Shown: positions 12,776 through 23,646, counted from the first letter of the stretch. The stretch is 64,000 bases of DNA from Tupaia tana (GCA_026018925.1 JAKSZU010000008.1:7740415-7804414); one strand, 5' to 3'. Notes: generated by a model from the sequence alone, not told the origin. Translations and numbers: made by a program.

Positions 12776-12985
12776 GTCAGGCGCATGTACGCATGTGCCC
12801 CAAATCCCAACAGGATGGAGAGATGAACAGGGATTGCAGCATGACCATCCCCCATGGGACGTGTTTTTTCCCTTCCATCTCCCTGTCTCTCTCTGGCAAG
12901 GGCATGTACCCTCATGGGACGTGTTTTTTCTCTTCTGTCTCCCTGTCTCTCTCTGGCAAGGGCATGTACCCTCTGGGAAATACAT
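12776..12985 (+). mobile_element. Head-less SINE with an internal 60-bp tandem duplication
   Basis: The tRNA head is missing; the copy starts at the GGCGCATGTACGCATGTGCC segment. A 60-bp block beginning CATGGGACGTG occurs twice in tandem (12853 and 12913), and each copy ends in GGGCATGTACCCT. Confidence 0.82.
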
Positions 12986-14296
12986 TTGTTTAAATTACAG
13001 TGTGTCAAAATACACATGGCACATGTTAAAGCTGCCAATAGCACCTGAGACTTGCACGGCAGACACGAACTGCATCTCTCTGAATGGAGCCTACTTACAA
13101 ATCCCTCCACAGGACCGCCATAGGAACCGTCACTTCTGGGCAGCACAGCAGGGTCCCTGCATTGAGGCAGGCTAAGGAGGGGTCCTGGAGAGGGAACTGG
13201 AAGTCACTGCCACAGGTAGTCAATAAGGCATGGGGTTTGAACAGTCAGGGGATAAAGCCCCATGTTCAGGAGTTAGGTCAGAAGTTCCACCTTCTCGCCA
13301 TCCTAAGAATGGAGGCCCACAGGTCCATCTTCACACTCACGGAAATGTCTCTGAAGCACGTAGGTCTCACAGCAATAAGAGAACCCTGATGAGACAGATG
13401 GCGGGTGGGTGAATGCATTGATGGACAGACAGGCATACAGACAGAAAGATGGGTTGACAAGGCAATAAACTTATCATGATGCCCAGGAAGGATTTTCAAC
13501 TCTTTCTACTCTGACCCTGCAGAGTCCATGCTCCTTCTAAACCAGCCTGACACTTCCATTTGCAAGTGACAAAGCTCTTGCTTCTCCCCAGACAAGCTGG
13601 TCCCATCTTTCATGATGCAAGTGACCGCAGCACCCCCTCTGCCTGACACAGAGGAGGCCCTCACAGAAGGCACTGTGCATCTCCCTGGGTTTCTCAGGCC
13701 CTCTCAGAGACCGCTCGGGTTGACCTGGTCAGTGGGAAGAAGAAAGGACACTCCCAGATGCCAGCAGGCAGGAGCCGGCCTCTGTGAAGCCAGCTGCGCC
13801 CAGATGCCCCCAGCAGTGCCACTAGTCGTCAAGGCACATTCCTTCCCACCACCAGATGTTTCACCCACTGCTGCCCAGCCGGGGCGTCCCACTCCTTTTC
13901 CACTCTCGTCTACCCTGCCTCATGAAACCACGTTCATAGTTTTACTGCTTCTTTCTCCAGGAACGTCATCTGTAAGTATCACTCTGCCTGTTACTTTTCT
14001 CTAGTCTCATATGCCAACATCTCTAAAGAGAGGCCTTGGCCAGGAGTGACCGTCCACCTGGAGCAGGTGACCCAGAACGATGGTGAGCCATCTCCAGGTG
14101 CCTGGGAGTCAGGCTCAGGGTCCTACTGGAAGCAGTCAGTGGTCACAGAACAGCCGCATAATAGCCCTGCACAAAGCCCAGGCCAGGCCCCTCCTTGTAG
14201 GGCTGCAAGGGCACACTGCTCCCTCGGAAGGCAGGCCCTCAGGGGCAGTGTCCTTCACACAGGGGGATACTGCTGCAAAGTGGTCTACCATAGCCC
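12986..14296. other. Intergenic stretch, no gene recognised
   Basis: Includes a small imperfect GACAGA-rich patch near 13390-13470 and a 130-codon open frame at 13612-14004 with no recognisable domain. No splice or promoter evidence for a gene. Confidence 0.5.
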
Positions 14297-14725
14297 GCCA
14301 ACAGAGACCCTCCCTGCACGAACGTCTCTCCATCACGGTCTGTGACAGCCAACAGAGACCCTCCCTGCGCAAACGTCTCTCCATCACGGTCTGTGACAGC
14401 CAACAGAGACCCTCCCTGCACGAACGTCTCTCCATCACGGTCTGTGACAGCCAACAGAGACCCTCCCTGCGCAAACGTCTCTCCATCACGGTCTGTGACA
14501 GCCAACAGAGACCCTCCCTGCACGCACGTCTCTCCATCACGGTCTGTGACAGCCAACAGAGACCCTCCTGCACGAACGTCTCTCCATCACGGTCTGTGAC
14601 AGCCAACAGAGACCCTCCCTGCGCGAACGTCTCTCCATCACGGTCTGTGACAGCCAACAGAGACCCTCCCTGCGCGCACGTCTCTCCATCACGGTCTGTG
14701 ACAGCCAACAGAGACCCTCCCCTGT
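14297..14725. repeat. 51-bp minisatellite, about 8.5 copies
   Basis: The unit begins CCAACAGAGACCCTCCCTGC and ends CACGGTCTGTGACAG. Copies start near 14297, 14348, 14399, 14450, 14501, 14552, 14602, 14653 and 14704. At the variable centre, types with CACGAACGTC and CGCAAACGTC alternate in the first four copies, suggesting amplification of a 102-bp pair. The 51-bp (17-codon) period leaves overlapping frames open on both strands (14080-14808 plus, 14136-14831 minus), which I read as a by-product of the period. Confidence 0.95.
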
Positions 14726-15344
14726 GCAACCGTCCCTCCAAACAGCTTAGGAAGACAGTCACAGCCATGTTGTGTGATACACACATGTCTGCCTTACCTT
14801 TTACGTAATGCAGTCCTTGAAACAGAAACATTTTAAATGACCAAAAATAATGAATTATTGGTTTAAAACAAATGTTCGAAAAGAGTCATAAGACCTGGGC
14901 TGTTTCATTCAAAAAGTAGAATTTGGCCCAAATATTACAAATGACAAGAAACTGGTTGCATTCTCATATGTGAGCACATCCTAGCACGAGCTGTTTGCAA
15001 TAAACAGGCTGCCTGTCACTGGTATAAATCAAGTAGAGGCAGGACAGCCACCTGTCGTGTTACCTAAAATAGGGGTTGTCACAACCACATGGAACGGTCA
15101 CAATCTGTTTTCAAGCCTGAACACAAACTAGCCGGATGCTCACAAGCCCAGGTGGTGGGCACTGTCAGAGCAGCCAGCCTCGAAACCCTTCCCTCCTCCG
15201 AGTCCTTGTACTCAGGGGCCTCTGCACCCTTGATCCTGAACTGCATCTAGGCTAGTTCTAATATGGACCGCCGACATCAACATCCACCAAAAACACCACT
15301 TTTGAACTTCAGCTTGAACACAATGAACTAAAGCATGCATCTCT
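14726..15344. other. Intergenic stretch, no feature seen
   Basis: AT-richer unique-looking sequence with no long open frame and no repeat family I recognise. Confidence 0.5.
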
Positions 15345-15571
15345 GGGGCTGGTCCCATAGCCTAGCAGTTAAGGAAGCCCGGTCCCACAGGGCCGGCCAG
15401 TTTGAATCTCGACCCTGGTGGCTGGAGAAACACACTTGGTGCATGTGCATGCCCTAAATTCCAACAGGATGCAGAACTGAGGAAGAGGGATTGCGGCATA
15501 AGTATGTCCCACGGTGACGCTCTTTTTCTCTGTCTCTCTCTGCCCTCGGGTGAGCACAGGCACCCTGTGGC

Positions 15572-15602
<31 letters not shown>
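15345..15602 (+). mobile_element. tRNA-derived SINE, 'CCCATAGCCTAG' subfamily
   Basis: The head reads GGGGCTGGTCCCATAGCCTA, unlike the dominant GGACCAGCAGTTAGCG head. The body has GGATTGCGGCATAAGTATG and ends in a run of about 30 A. The same subfamily occurs near 42183, 53360 and 62178. Confidence 0.85.
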
Positions 15603-15604
<2 letters not shown>

Positions 15605-15865
15605 TTGCATTTTTTTCTCTCTCTTCCTCCTCCTCAAACTCCATTCAAAAGGCTAGAACGCATTTAAAAAAAAAAAAAAGGATTAAATCCACAACGACAA
15701 AGAACAAAAGACAAGATGATAGCAAATGCTATCAGGAAAATTCTGGAAGTTCGAGTCACTGGACTTAGGGTTCTTTTTCCAGTCTATAACAGCCTGTGCA
15801 TGGGAGAGTGGGGAGGCGCACAAACAGCCCCTCGGCAGGGGGTCTCCTGGAGGTGGACACGCAGA

Positions 15866-16305
15866 AACGGCTGAAATTCCAAACGTGCTGGGTCCTCGGA
15901 GGTCAGGACATGTGCGGGTGGGAGCCCCGGACTCCTCCCCGTTCCGCCTTTACCGTTCAGTCGGCAGGAAGTCGGCTTCCCCGCTGTTCTGTGCGTCGCC
16001 CTTCTACGTTCCTCTTCTCCCGCCCTGTTCGGGTTAGGCAGTGTTTTCATCATCCCCTTTCATCCCCACTAACGGCTCTTCCGCTGCCCTCAGCTTACTG
16101 CTCCAGTGGCTGCCCGGGAACTGCCTGATCCCGGGTCGTGCACCACTGCGCGCCCTCACGCCGCCCCGAGGGCCTCGCGCGGGCACACTTCATCTCCTCC
16201 CTCCGCAGCCTCGGTGCCACTGCCCGAACGTTCACTCCCACGGGACCGCGAGTGTAGTTCAGTGCCCCACGCGGGCTCTCCCAGCCCAGCGCCCCGATGT
16301 GGCCT
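15866..16305. promoter_or_regulatory. CpG-island-like stretch
   Basis: About 40 CpG dinucleotides by eye in roughly 440 bp, close to the number expected from base composition, where most of the window is strongly CpG-depleted. It is not part of a repeat I recognise. It lies about 4.5 kb beyond the ATP6V1H poly(A) signal. An unmethylated promoter or enhancer, or a recently inserted GC-rich sequence, are possible. No gene recognised in it; open frames up to 110 codons are present but featureless. Confidence 0.5.
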
Positions 16306-16870
16306 TTCTTCCTTGTGAAGGATGAAGACAAAGGCATCTGGAAGGTCGGGGAGATCGGGCCAGTACTCCTTCATTCTAGAAATTTCTTCCACTTTCATTC
16401 TATTTTTGGAAGAATAATGAACACTCTCTCACTTTTAATAATTAAAGAGAATGTGAACATTGCATGTCAGATCTGCACACCGTGCTGAAAGAGCTGAGCA
16501 CCGTGCACAGCGCATGCTTCTTCCCAGCTGACTTCCCCTGGAAACTTGTTCAGAGGTAGCGTGCCACAGCTGAGCCAGAACAGAACGTTCTGTACAGCAA
16601 AACCGGAGCGGAGCTCCAGACTGAAGAGCCCTCATCACAGGGTTCAGCTTTGGAACGTAACTTCGCCACCTACTAACTTTGGTTTCAAAACTTGATCTAA
16701 AATATTCTCTATTTTCAAAGGCAAAGAATTGAGAGTAGAGAACATTTAAAGTATCAAAATTCCGTTCTGGGCCTTCCGAGATTTAACAGCTAGAGATTAC
16801 AAAATTATTTAAATGTTAATGGTACAAAAATTATCCTCAATTACTCTAATATGGCTAAATAGCAAGAAAA
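16306..16870. other. Intergenic stretch, no feature seen
   Basis: Mixed-composition unique-looking sequence between the CpG-rich block and the next SINE. Confidence 0.5.
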
Positions 16871-17143
16871 GTTTTTTTTTTTCCTTTTCTTTTTAAGGTG
16901 CCATAGGGCACATGCACTCGTGGATAAAGTGATAGACAGTGATAGGGAAGTGAGAAATCACCCCCCCCCCCCCCCCCCGGGGGGGATGGCCACACTGCAA
17001 TCCCTTCTCCTCCACTCTCCTGCCAGGATTTTGGGCACGTGCACGCACCTGGCATGATTTTCAAGCCACCAGGTCCAGAACATGAACCACAGTCAGCCAT
17101 GTGGAAATCCAACGCCTTAACCACTGTACCAACTGCTGGTCCT
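16871..17143 (-). mobile_element. tRNA-derived SINE, antisense, with expanded C/G core
   Basis: Antisense copy with T-rich tail, GGTGCCATAGGGCACATGCA and a head ending CAACTGCTGGTCC. The usual short C-then-G core has grown to 18 C followed by 7 G (16961-16985), probably by slippage. Confidence 0.88.
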
Positions 17144-17149
17144 GGAAAG

Positions 17150-17350
17150 ACTTTTTTTAAAGTTCATTTACTGATTGAGAGTGCCAAACAGACGCACCCC
17201 AGCATGGTCTTCACACCATTATCTGCCCAAGTCTCTGCCAGCACAATTTCCGGAACATACTGAGAGACCTAGCACTCGAACTTCAGACCTCCCCACAGGG
17301 CCTCAGCACTGTGGAGCAGTGTTAGCGCTGCACCACTGCGGCTGGCTGAG
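17150..17350 (-). mobile_element. Second-family tRNA-derived SINE, antisense
   Basis: Read on the minus strand, it starts GCCAGCCGCAGTGGTGCAGC, has a B-box-like GAAGTTCGAGTGC, then a long non-tRNA body and a short A-rich end. It differs from the dominant family in everything after the head. Family not identified. Confidence 0.6.
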
Positions 17351-17474
17351 AAGGCTTTATAAACTGATGATAGTCTGCAAATCTGCGATTCGTGGGGAGC
17401 CAGGCACTACATAAAGGAACAAGCTTCAGCTGCCAATGGGAAGGTTATTTGCATGTGTACTTTAAAATATATCA

Positions 17475-17690
17475 GGGTCCAGGGGGCAGCAGGTGGCAGT
17501 GGTTAAGGGCGCTGGACTCCCACGTGACTGACTGTGGTTGGAGTCCCGGACCTAGCAGCTTGTTTTCTTACTTTCCTCTCTCTCTGTCCCTTTCTGGTCA
17601 AATTAAAATAGATAGATAGATAGATAGACAGACAGATAGATAGATAGATAAATGGATAAAGTTAAATTTTAAAATTATTTTTTAAAAACG
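17475..17690 (+). mobile_element. Short tRNA-derived SINE with GATA tail
   Basis: Sense short type: head GGCAGCAGGTGGCAGTGGTT, B box GGTTGGAGTCC, then CTCTCTCTGTCCCTTTCTGG and TCAAATTAAAATA. The tail is a (GATA)n microsatellite at about 17612-17650. Confidence 0.88.
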
Positions 17691-19427
17691 TGGTCAAGAC
17701 CCAAAAGAGTTTTCTAAGGAAGTAAAATATGATTCCACTCTTCTTTCAATGCAAACATCTGTTTTTTAATCTAAAAATTAGATGTTTTATTTTTACAAAA
17801 TTACTGTACATACCTACTCAGATTTTTACTTAAATTATTAATGGGTATTTTAGAAATTGCTTTATTTGGTTGGGTTTCCTGTTAAACTCTGTGGCGCTTA
17901 TTATGCCCTCAACAAGAAATCCAATAAACAACACCTAAATTCTACCCTAAGTTTTTCCCAATATATTTCAACCGTTAGGGAAATTATTTCTGATGAATTG
18001 AGAACAGACTGATGATCAACGAGGCATAAAACGATCTTAGGATAGAAAAAATCAACATGAAATTACTGCATTTGAAACATTTTCTCATAGTTTGTAATAT
18101 CTCTGCAAATTTGTTGTGATATTTTAAGGCTTCTTTTTATTTTCCATAGTTGTATTTTAAAAGATCTGGCTCTGTATTATCTGAATCAGTCTGCCAAGAA
18201 TCCATGTATATATTTGAACTAATAACCAGCCTATAACAGGTACATTTTCAACTTACTCCATTATGCAGTTTGAGATAAATTTTTGAAATATGGATTGAAA
18301 AAAAAAAAAAAGAATGGGGAGAGACTGCCTGCTCGTGGGAGAGGTGGACAGCACTGAATGGGACTGTACACGGCGTGGTGACCAGTGACAGCCAGGACAG
18401 GGAAGGCCCTCAAACAGGGTTACACAAACAACATGTAGGTAAATGGATTAGAACCCAGCAGAAGACAGGGATTTTAAAAACTCCACTGACAAAAGAAGAA
18501 AAATGAAACCCTGACCCCTTTTCTCCCTCCCCCCCAAAATGTGCCCCATTCACGGCTGGACTGTTGGGGACAGCACACCCAGGCCCGGACTCCTGGTCTC
18601 GACGCTTACTGTTTACACAGCCCAGATGCAAATCTCCCACGTTCTCTGCCAGCTTACCCACGGTTGTGACAGATATCCAGCGGGCCTGAAATGCCCAGTC
18701 CTCGTTCTCTTGGTAGGTGAGTGCTTACACAATCAAGGAAGACATAAAAATAAGTAGACGATGAGGAAACGTTTTAGTGCTGCAATTTTGATGATGTCAG
18801 AGTTTATATGTGCAGCAACACACTTGAAATAATTGGGCTGTGTTTTTTTAAATGTTTAAAAATGCTTAACAGCATTGGTTCTAACACTTGTACCTGTACC
18901 CTGCTTAGATTTATAAGCGTTTACTACTTAGATTTGGTCTGTAAGATCTCTCAGTCTACTTGGTTAGGTGTCTGCAGTTTAACTGAACATGTAGGTGGTA
19001 TTAACGTTCATGGAGAAGTTAATCACTGCATATTAATAAAAACAACACTAAGCAAAAAAGAAAAGAGTAATCCTTTTGTAATTGTTATAAATTCTATAAA
19101 CTGAGTATAAAGGAACCTAGAGACAGTTAACTTTAATCCATGGCGTAACAATTACAGCATGACACAGGAGTACTGCGGCTGCCTCTGTGTATGAAAGCAC
19201 TTCTTGGGAGTCAAAGCCCGAATCATTTCAACCAGAACGACTGCCACTGATTTCCACTTCAGAACTCCAGGGCTGTGCAAAATCAAACTACAATTGGAAC
19301 CAGTAACATCAAAGAATAAATGTGTCCTTATGGAATTCAGCAGATTGCAGTGGCTGTGGTTACCATAACTTCTAGAAATTGTGTCTTGAAAGTGTAATCG
19401 CTTTATAGACCATTAACACACTAACAT
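17691..19427. other. Intergenic AT-rich stretch, no gene recognised
   Basis: Mostly AT-rich unique-looking DNA with an A run near 18300. Small open frames (98 codons at 18808-19104) lack recognisable features. Confidence 0.5.
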
Positions 19428-19706
19428 GAGAACTAATCTTTTTTTCTTTAATTGCCAGAGGGTGTATGATTCACTAGAGAGAGAGGGAGGGAGAAGGCAG
19501 CCCCCAGTGGGGCATGGCCAAGCTGTAATCCTCTGTCACTTCTGCATCTTGTCAGGCATCCGTGCACATGTGTGCACACACATACATGCACACACACACA
19601 CCATGTGTTTTCAAGTCACCAGGGCCAGGATTCAAACTGTTCAAACTGCCTGGCTGGCCATCTGGCATCTGGCTCCCTTAACCACTAGACTAAGGGGCCA
19701 GCCCTA
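19428..19706 (-). mobile_element. tRNA-derived SINE, antisense, diverged
   Basis: Antisense copy with an extended CACACACATACATGCACACA stretch, a GTCACCAGGGCCAGGATTCA B-box region and a head ending GGGGCCAGCCC. More diverged than most neighbours. Confidence 0.82.
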
Positions 19707-19827
19707 AAAACTGATCTTCTCTTAATGCAGAATCTGTAATTACCACTGAGAACAGCTCTGTGTTTTTCCGTGTTTCTGAAATAAAAATGTCTAGGTCTAA
19801 GAATTTTTTAATTTTAAACTTTTAATA

Positions 19828-19895
19828 TTGGTTTGTCAGAAGTCATAATACATTTTTGTATAGAAAACTACGTCATGACTTTATCGATGACCTAA
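19828..19895 (+). mobile_element. Mariner-type MITE, copy B
   Basis: A 68-bp hairpin flanked by TA on both sides (19826-19827 and 19896-19897), the target duplication of Tc1/mariner elements. The arms TTGGTTTGTCAGAAGTCAT and ATGACTTTATCGATGACC are inverted partners. Confidence 0.8.
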
Positions 19896-20055
19896 TAACA
19901 ACACAAAAAATATTGTTCGATCAGACTACCTATACTGTGGGAATTACAAGATAACAAATCCTTTAAGAGAACTCATCAAGTCACGTGAACCCTCTGTCTA
20001 GCCTAAACAGTCAGCACTTTAACTCAGTCCATGCAATCTCTATGTCTACAGTCAA

Positions 20056-20305
20056 ACAATTTTTTTTTAGTTTTTGCCATATGGCACATGTGCTTGCATG
20101 AAAGAGAGACAGAGAGAGGGAAAGTGAGAAATCAACCTCCAGGCGGATGACCAGGCCGCAATCCCTTCTCTTCCACTTTCCTCCTGATTTGGGGCATACA
20201 CAGACATGCACCCAGCATGAGTTTCAAGCTGCCAGGTCTGGAACCCGAGCCGTGGCCCACCATGTGGGAGTCCAGCACCTTAACTACACCACTTGCTGGC
20301 CCCCA
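20056..20305 (-). mobile_element. tRNA-derived SINE, antisense
   Basis: Antisense copy: TTTTTGCCATATGGCACATG, an AGAAATCAACCTCCAGGCGG core, CAAGCTGCCAGGTCTGGAAC and a head ending CCACTTGCTGGCCCC. Confidence 0.87.
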
Positions 20306-20839
20306 AATTCTGATTTTTTTAAAAATAGGAGATGGATCCTGTGCATGTTTTGCTACAGCAGAGAAAACTATCCAAATAGCGTATTCGCCTCAATACGCTT
20401 ACACAACTCAACATTCGAAGAATGCTAGGAATGACAAAGTAAAAATGAATGAAAAATTAGGCTTAGCTAGGTCAGCTGAGAGTTACAGAACAAAGGGGTC
20501 GGATTTGGGCAGCAAGTGGTCTGCACACCACACGTGCCCTGCCAGGGGCTGCACTTCCAGGAGTAAGGGGGGGTGTATTTATGGGCAATAATGAACCAAA
20601 CAGTATTAAAACAAAACAAACGGGAAGTTTTAAAAAACAAGGATAAAAGTATAGGACATCAGTGACTAAAATGAACCTAAAGCTAAAACTTTCCATTTTG
20701 CTCCTTGAGCATACCTTTTGGACCATAGCATCATGTTAAAAATTCTCCCAAGGTGGTTTGAAAAAGGTCAAGAGGTGACTTTGTTCACAGTCCAAGTAAA
20801 GAACAAGTAAAGAGAGGAACATATCTGGAGTGAGAATCC

Positions 20840-20845
20840 TTTAAT
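20840..20845 (-). terminator. ATP6V1H: ATP6V1H polyadenylation signal (ATTAAA)
   Basis: ATTAAA on the minus strand, the commonest variant of AATAAA, about 465 nt after the stop codon. No AATAAA was noticed nearer on that strand. Confidence 0.65.
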
Positions 20846-21076
20846 AACTACATTCATTTCCAGAGAACAATAAATACAGAAATTACAAGTGGCAAATGTA
20901 ATGGTAACATTGTTCTTAGGCACAGAAGGCACCTACATTTTATACAACTCAAAGGGCAAAGGCTTTCTCTTTTGGAAATTAACATTAGGAAAAGCTACAC
21001 AACAGAAGAAACAAAAGTAAACCTAAAATTTGTTATGCTTGCTCTAAGGAGGAGGCTCTCACCCCAGGGGTCTGCA

Positions 21077-21307
21077 GGTCAGGAAGGCGGGCAGGCGAGG
21101 CTCAGCTGCGAGCAGCCGGGCAGCCGCAGTCTGGGGTCAGGAAGGCGGAAGGCGGGCAGGCGAGGCTCAGCTGCGGGCAGCCCACAGTCTGGGGTCAGGA
21201 AGGCCGGTGGGCTCAGCTGCCGGCAGCCGCAGTCTGGGGTCAGGAAGGCGGGCAGGCGAGGCTCAGCTGTGGCGGCCCACAGCCTGAGGTCAGGAAGGCC
21301 GGTGGGC
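21077..21307 (-). repeat. Tandem repeat in the ATP6V1H 3'UTR copying the stop-codon region
   Basis: Units beginning GCTCAGCTG (plus strand) start at 21100, 21165, 21211, 21261 and, overlapping the true coding end, 21306. Spacings are 65, 46, 50 and 45 bp. Read in the sense of the gene, each unit carries CAGACTGCGGCTGCC or a close variant, then GGCAGCTGAGC, i.e. the last codons and TGA of subunit H, followed by a linker with CTTCCTGACC. A half unit lies at 21077-21099. Units differ by CpG-type and other changes. The open reading frame ends before the array. Confidence 0.88.
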
Positions 21308-21368
21308 TCAGCTGCGGGCAGCCGCAGTCTGAGGCTGCTCAGACTGCAGCTGCTTGCCAAGGTATTCC
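21308..21368 (-). CDS. ATP6V1H: ATP6V1H last coding exon (V-ATPase subunit H C-terminus)
   Basis: Read on the minus strand, a TTTTATTTTAG acceptor is followed by G, which completes the Trp codon split from the previous exon, then EYLGKQLQSEQPQTAAARS and TGA at 21310-21308. This matches the C-terminus of mammalian V-ATPase subunit H (residues about 465-483 of 483, from memory). Subunit H is the cytosolic HEAT-like subunit that bridges the V1 and Vo sectors and controls coupling and silencing of free V1. The exon is intact, the frame agrees with 59888-60001, and the stop is at the expected place. The 3'UTR begins at 21307 with a tandem repeat. Confidence 0.95.
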
Positions 21369-21840
21369 CTAAAATAAAAAGTGACAAAGCAAGGAGAATT
21401 TAAATGACAAAGAATCACCTTAAAAACAGAAACACAATATACACTGCCATATATAGTTACTTGAACATCTAGCAGTTAATCACGAAAACAGTCCTAGATA
21501 ACTCCGCTTTCCACATTTCCGAGTCGGGCACCCTACGCCTCTGCTGCCAGCAGCACATGGCCAAGCCCGGCACACAGCAGCTCAGTGACTGCGTGCACAG
21601 GCCCGTGGTTACAAGGCCATGTGCTGCCTTCTCGGGGAAGTCTGTTTTCCTGTTCAGATAAAGGTCTTGCTTATTACTTCTGCAATCTGATTTAAAAAGT
21701 CAAATTAATTAAAATTTCATGTGACTTCACACATGTAAAATAAATCTCCTGATGTGAGAAAACATACATATCTATGCCCGGGGATGAACACAAGAGCACA
21801 TGGGAATAATCGCCACCAAAAGTAACTGACATCACAACTC

Positions 21841-22105
21841 GGGGCCCACAGTGGCACAGTGGTAAATGCAATGCTCTGCGGGCTGGCCCAATGGGAGTCC
21901 TGGGTTCATGGTCAGGCCCTCCCTGGGGCCAGGCACATGCGCATGGCCACAAGTCAAGCTAGGCTGGGCTGAGGCCAGATCTGGTGTTAAGACCTGTGGG
22001 AGTGCTGTCTCTTTCTCTCTCTCTGTTGCTGGAAGAAGGTAGGAAAGGGGAGGGAGGAAGGGAGGGAGGGAGGTCGGTCCCGCCTATTAAAAGAAAAAGG
22101 AACGC
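21841..22105 (+). mobile_element. Other-family tRNA-derived SINE
   Basis: The head reads GGGGCCCACAGTGGCACAGT with GGGTTCATGGTC as B box. A GGCCAGGCACATGCGCATGG body and a CTCTCTCTGTTGCTGG segment follow, then a GGGAGG-rich patch and an AAAAGAAAAAGG end. Distinct from the dominant family; possibly the group also seen at 46128. Confidence 0.65.
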
Positions 22106-22947
22106 ATTCTAGAAGGCAGGCATTCTAGACCGGAGAGCAGGGTGCATACTCAGCTCCGTCGCTGGGGAGGCGTAGGCCCAGAGCTCACGAAGCTCCTGTG
22201 AGGCCGGGGCCGGGCGTGTGAGCAGCAGACACACCGGTCAGTGTCAGCCCCTCCTCGCTACCAACCGGCTTCCTGCCTCTCCTTGTGTGAGTGCCATGGA
22301 AACCACCTGGCACACGTGCCTCTGCCTTCCTGCCCAGAATCCGGGCCGTGTGGGGGCATTTGCACCTGCCAGCTCTCCTCTCTGTTCTGACAGCCTCATC
22401 CAAGGATGGGAGCAAGACAGACAAGCACTGGGGATAGGCAGGGAGGAAAGGCCAGCCAAGTGTAGGGGAGGTGGAGCCAGCAGCACAGACGTGCCCCACC
22501 CCAAAGGCTTAAGAAGGTGAATACAATTCCCAGTACTGCGAGAGATGTTCACGGACTGCACTTCCTGTGATGTGGAAATGCATTACGGTCTTTTTTTTTC
22601 ATTCTCATAGGAAAGTTCCTGCAACTGATTCAATTGTTTTGGGTGTCACATTAAAGTATATAATATTCTTGTGTTACTAGGGACTACCACGACATAATTT
22701 AGACAACAGGGATCTTATTTATAACCAAGAGTAAATAAACGAGTTACATCTAATTTATGCAAAGGGTAAAAGGAAAGCCATTTTATCAATTGTATTTATT
22801 AGACAGGAAAAAGCAAGAGTTCACGGCCACTACTGATGCTCCGCCCCTGGGAAGGCCTGCACACAGGGACACGGGTGACTCCCTAGGTCTGGCTTGTTTT
22901 GCTTTCTTGGGGGGAGGGAGATGTTTATTACAAAATTGGCACATCTT

Positions 22948-23183
22948 TTATTTTTTCTTTATTCATGATAGAGTACACGCATGTGGATGTGAGCGTGCGA
23001 GAGACACACACCCTCCACGGGGTCTGGCATGCCACAACCCCTTCCTCCAGCCCACGAGATCCCGGGCACTCGTGTGTGCCCTGTGTGCTTCAGGCGGACT
23101 TGGGCCAGGAATCAAACTACAGCTGCCACGTGGGATCCGGTTTCTCGAGCGGTGCGATACCACCGCACCATGGAGCTGTCTGG
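22948..23183 (-). mobile_element. Diverged tRNA-derived SINE, antisense
   Basis: Antisense copy: T-rich start, TGATAGAGTACACGCATGTG, CATGCCACAACCCCTTCCTC and a head ending CACCATGGAGCTG. One of the most diverged members of the dominant type here. Confidence 0.65.
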
Positions 23184-23396
23184 AATTTGCTTATCTTACA
23201 CACAATGATCCCTGGGTACTGGTGGGGGATCAGTCCCAGGATACCACCCACTCAGAAATCTGCATGCACTCAAGTCCTTTACATAAAGCCGTGTTTAACA
23301 TAGCCTATGCACATAATACCATATTCTGTAAATTACCTCTAGATTACTTATAGGTAATATCAGCACCAGACACAGTGAAAAGGAAACTTCTTTGAT

Positions 23397-23646
23397 TTTT
23401 TTATTTTAGGTTTTGCCATAGGGCACATCTGCTTGCCAGAGAGAACAGAGACAAGGAAAGTGAGAAATCAGCCCTCAGGGTGGATGGTCATGCTGCAATC
23501 CCTTCTCTTCCATTCTCCCCTCAGGATTTTGGGCACACCCTCACACACAAATGTCATGATTTTCAAGCTGCTGGGTCCAGAACTTGAACCACAGCTGGCC
23601 ATGTGGGAATCAAGCACCTTAACCTCAACGCCACCTGCTGGCTCTA
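23397..23646 (-). mobile_element. tRNA-derived SINE, antisense
   Basis: Antisense copy: TTTTGCCATAGGGCACATCT, a CAGCCCTCAGGGTGGATGG core, CTGCTGGGTCCAGAACTTGA and a head ending CCACCTGCTGGCTC. Confidence 0.87.

Larger units (their letters stand above)
20820..21307 (-). other. ATP6V1H: ATP6V1H 3' untranslated region
   Basis: Runs leftwards from the stop codon to an ATTAAA signal at 20845-20840, with cleavage expected near 20820. The first 210 nt after the stop are a tandem repeat (see 21077-21307). The rest is AT-rich and unrepeated. The boundary is inferred from the signal; no transcript is available here. Confidence 0.7.

Noticed and set aside
14080-14831. Long open frames on both strands (242 and 231 codons)
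   Set aside because: Produced by the 51-bp period of the minisatellite; the two strands cannot both be coding and neither has a domain.
21079-21387. 102-codon minus-strand frame across the ATP6V1H exon
   Set aside because: Not the gene's frame. The true frame gives EYLGKQLQSEQPQTAAARS and then stops at 21308.
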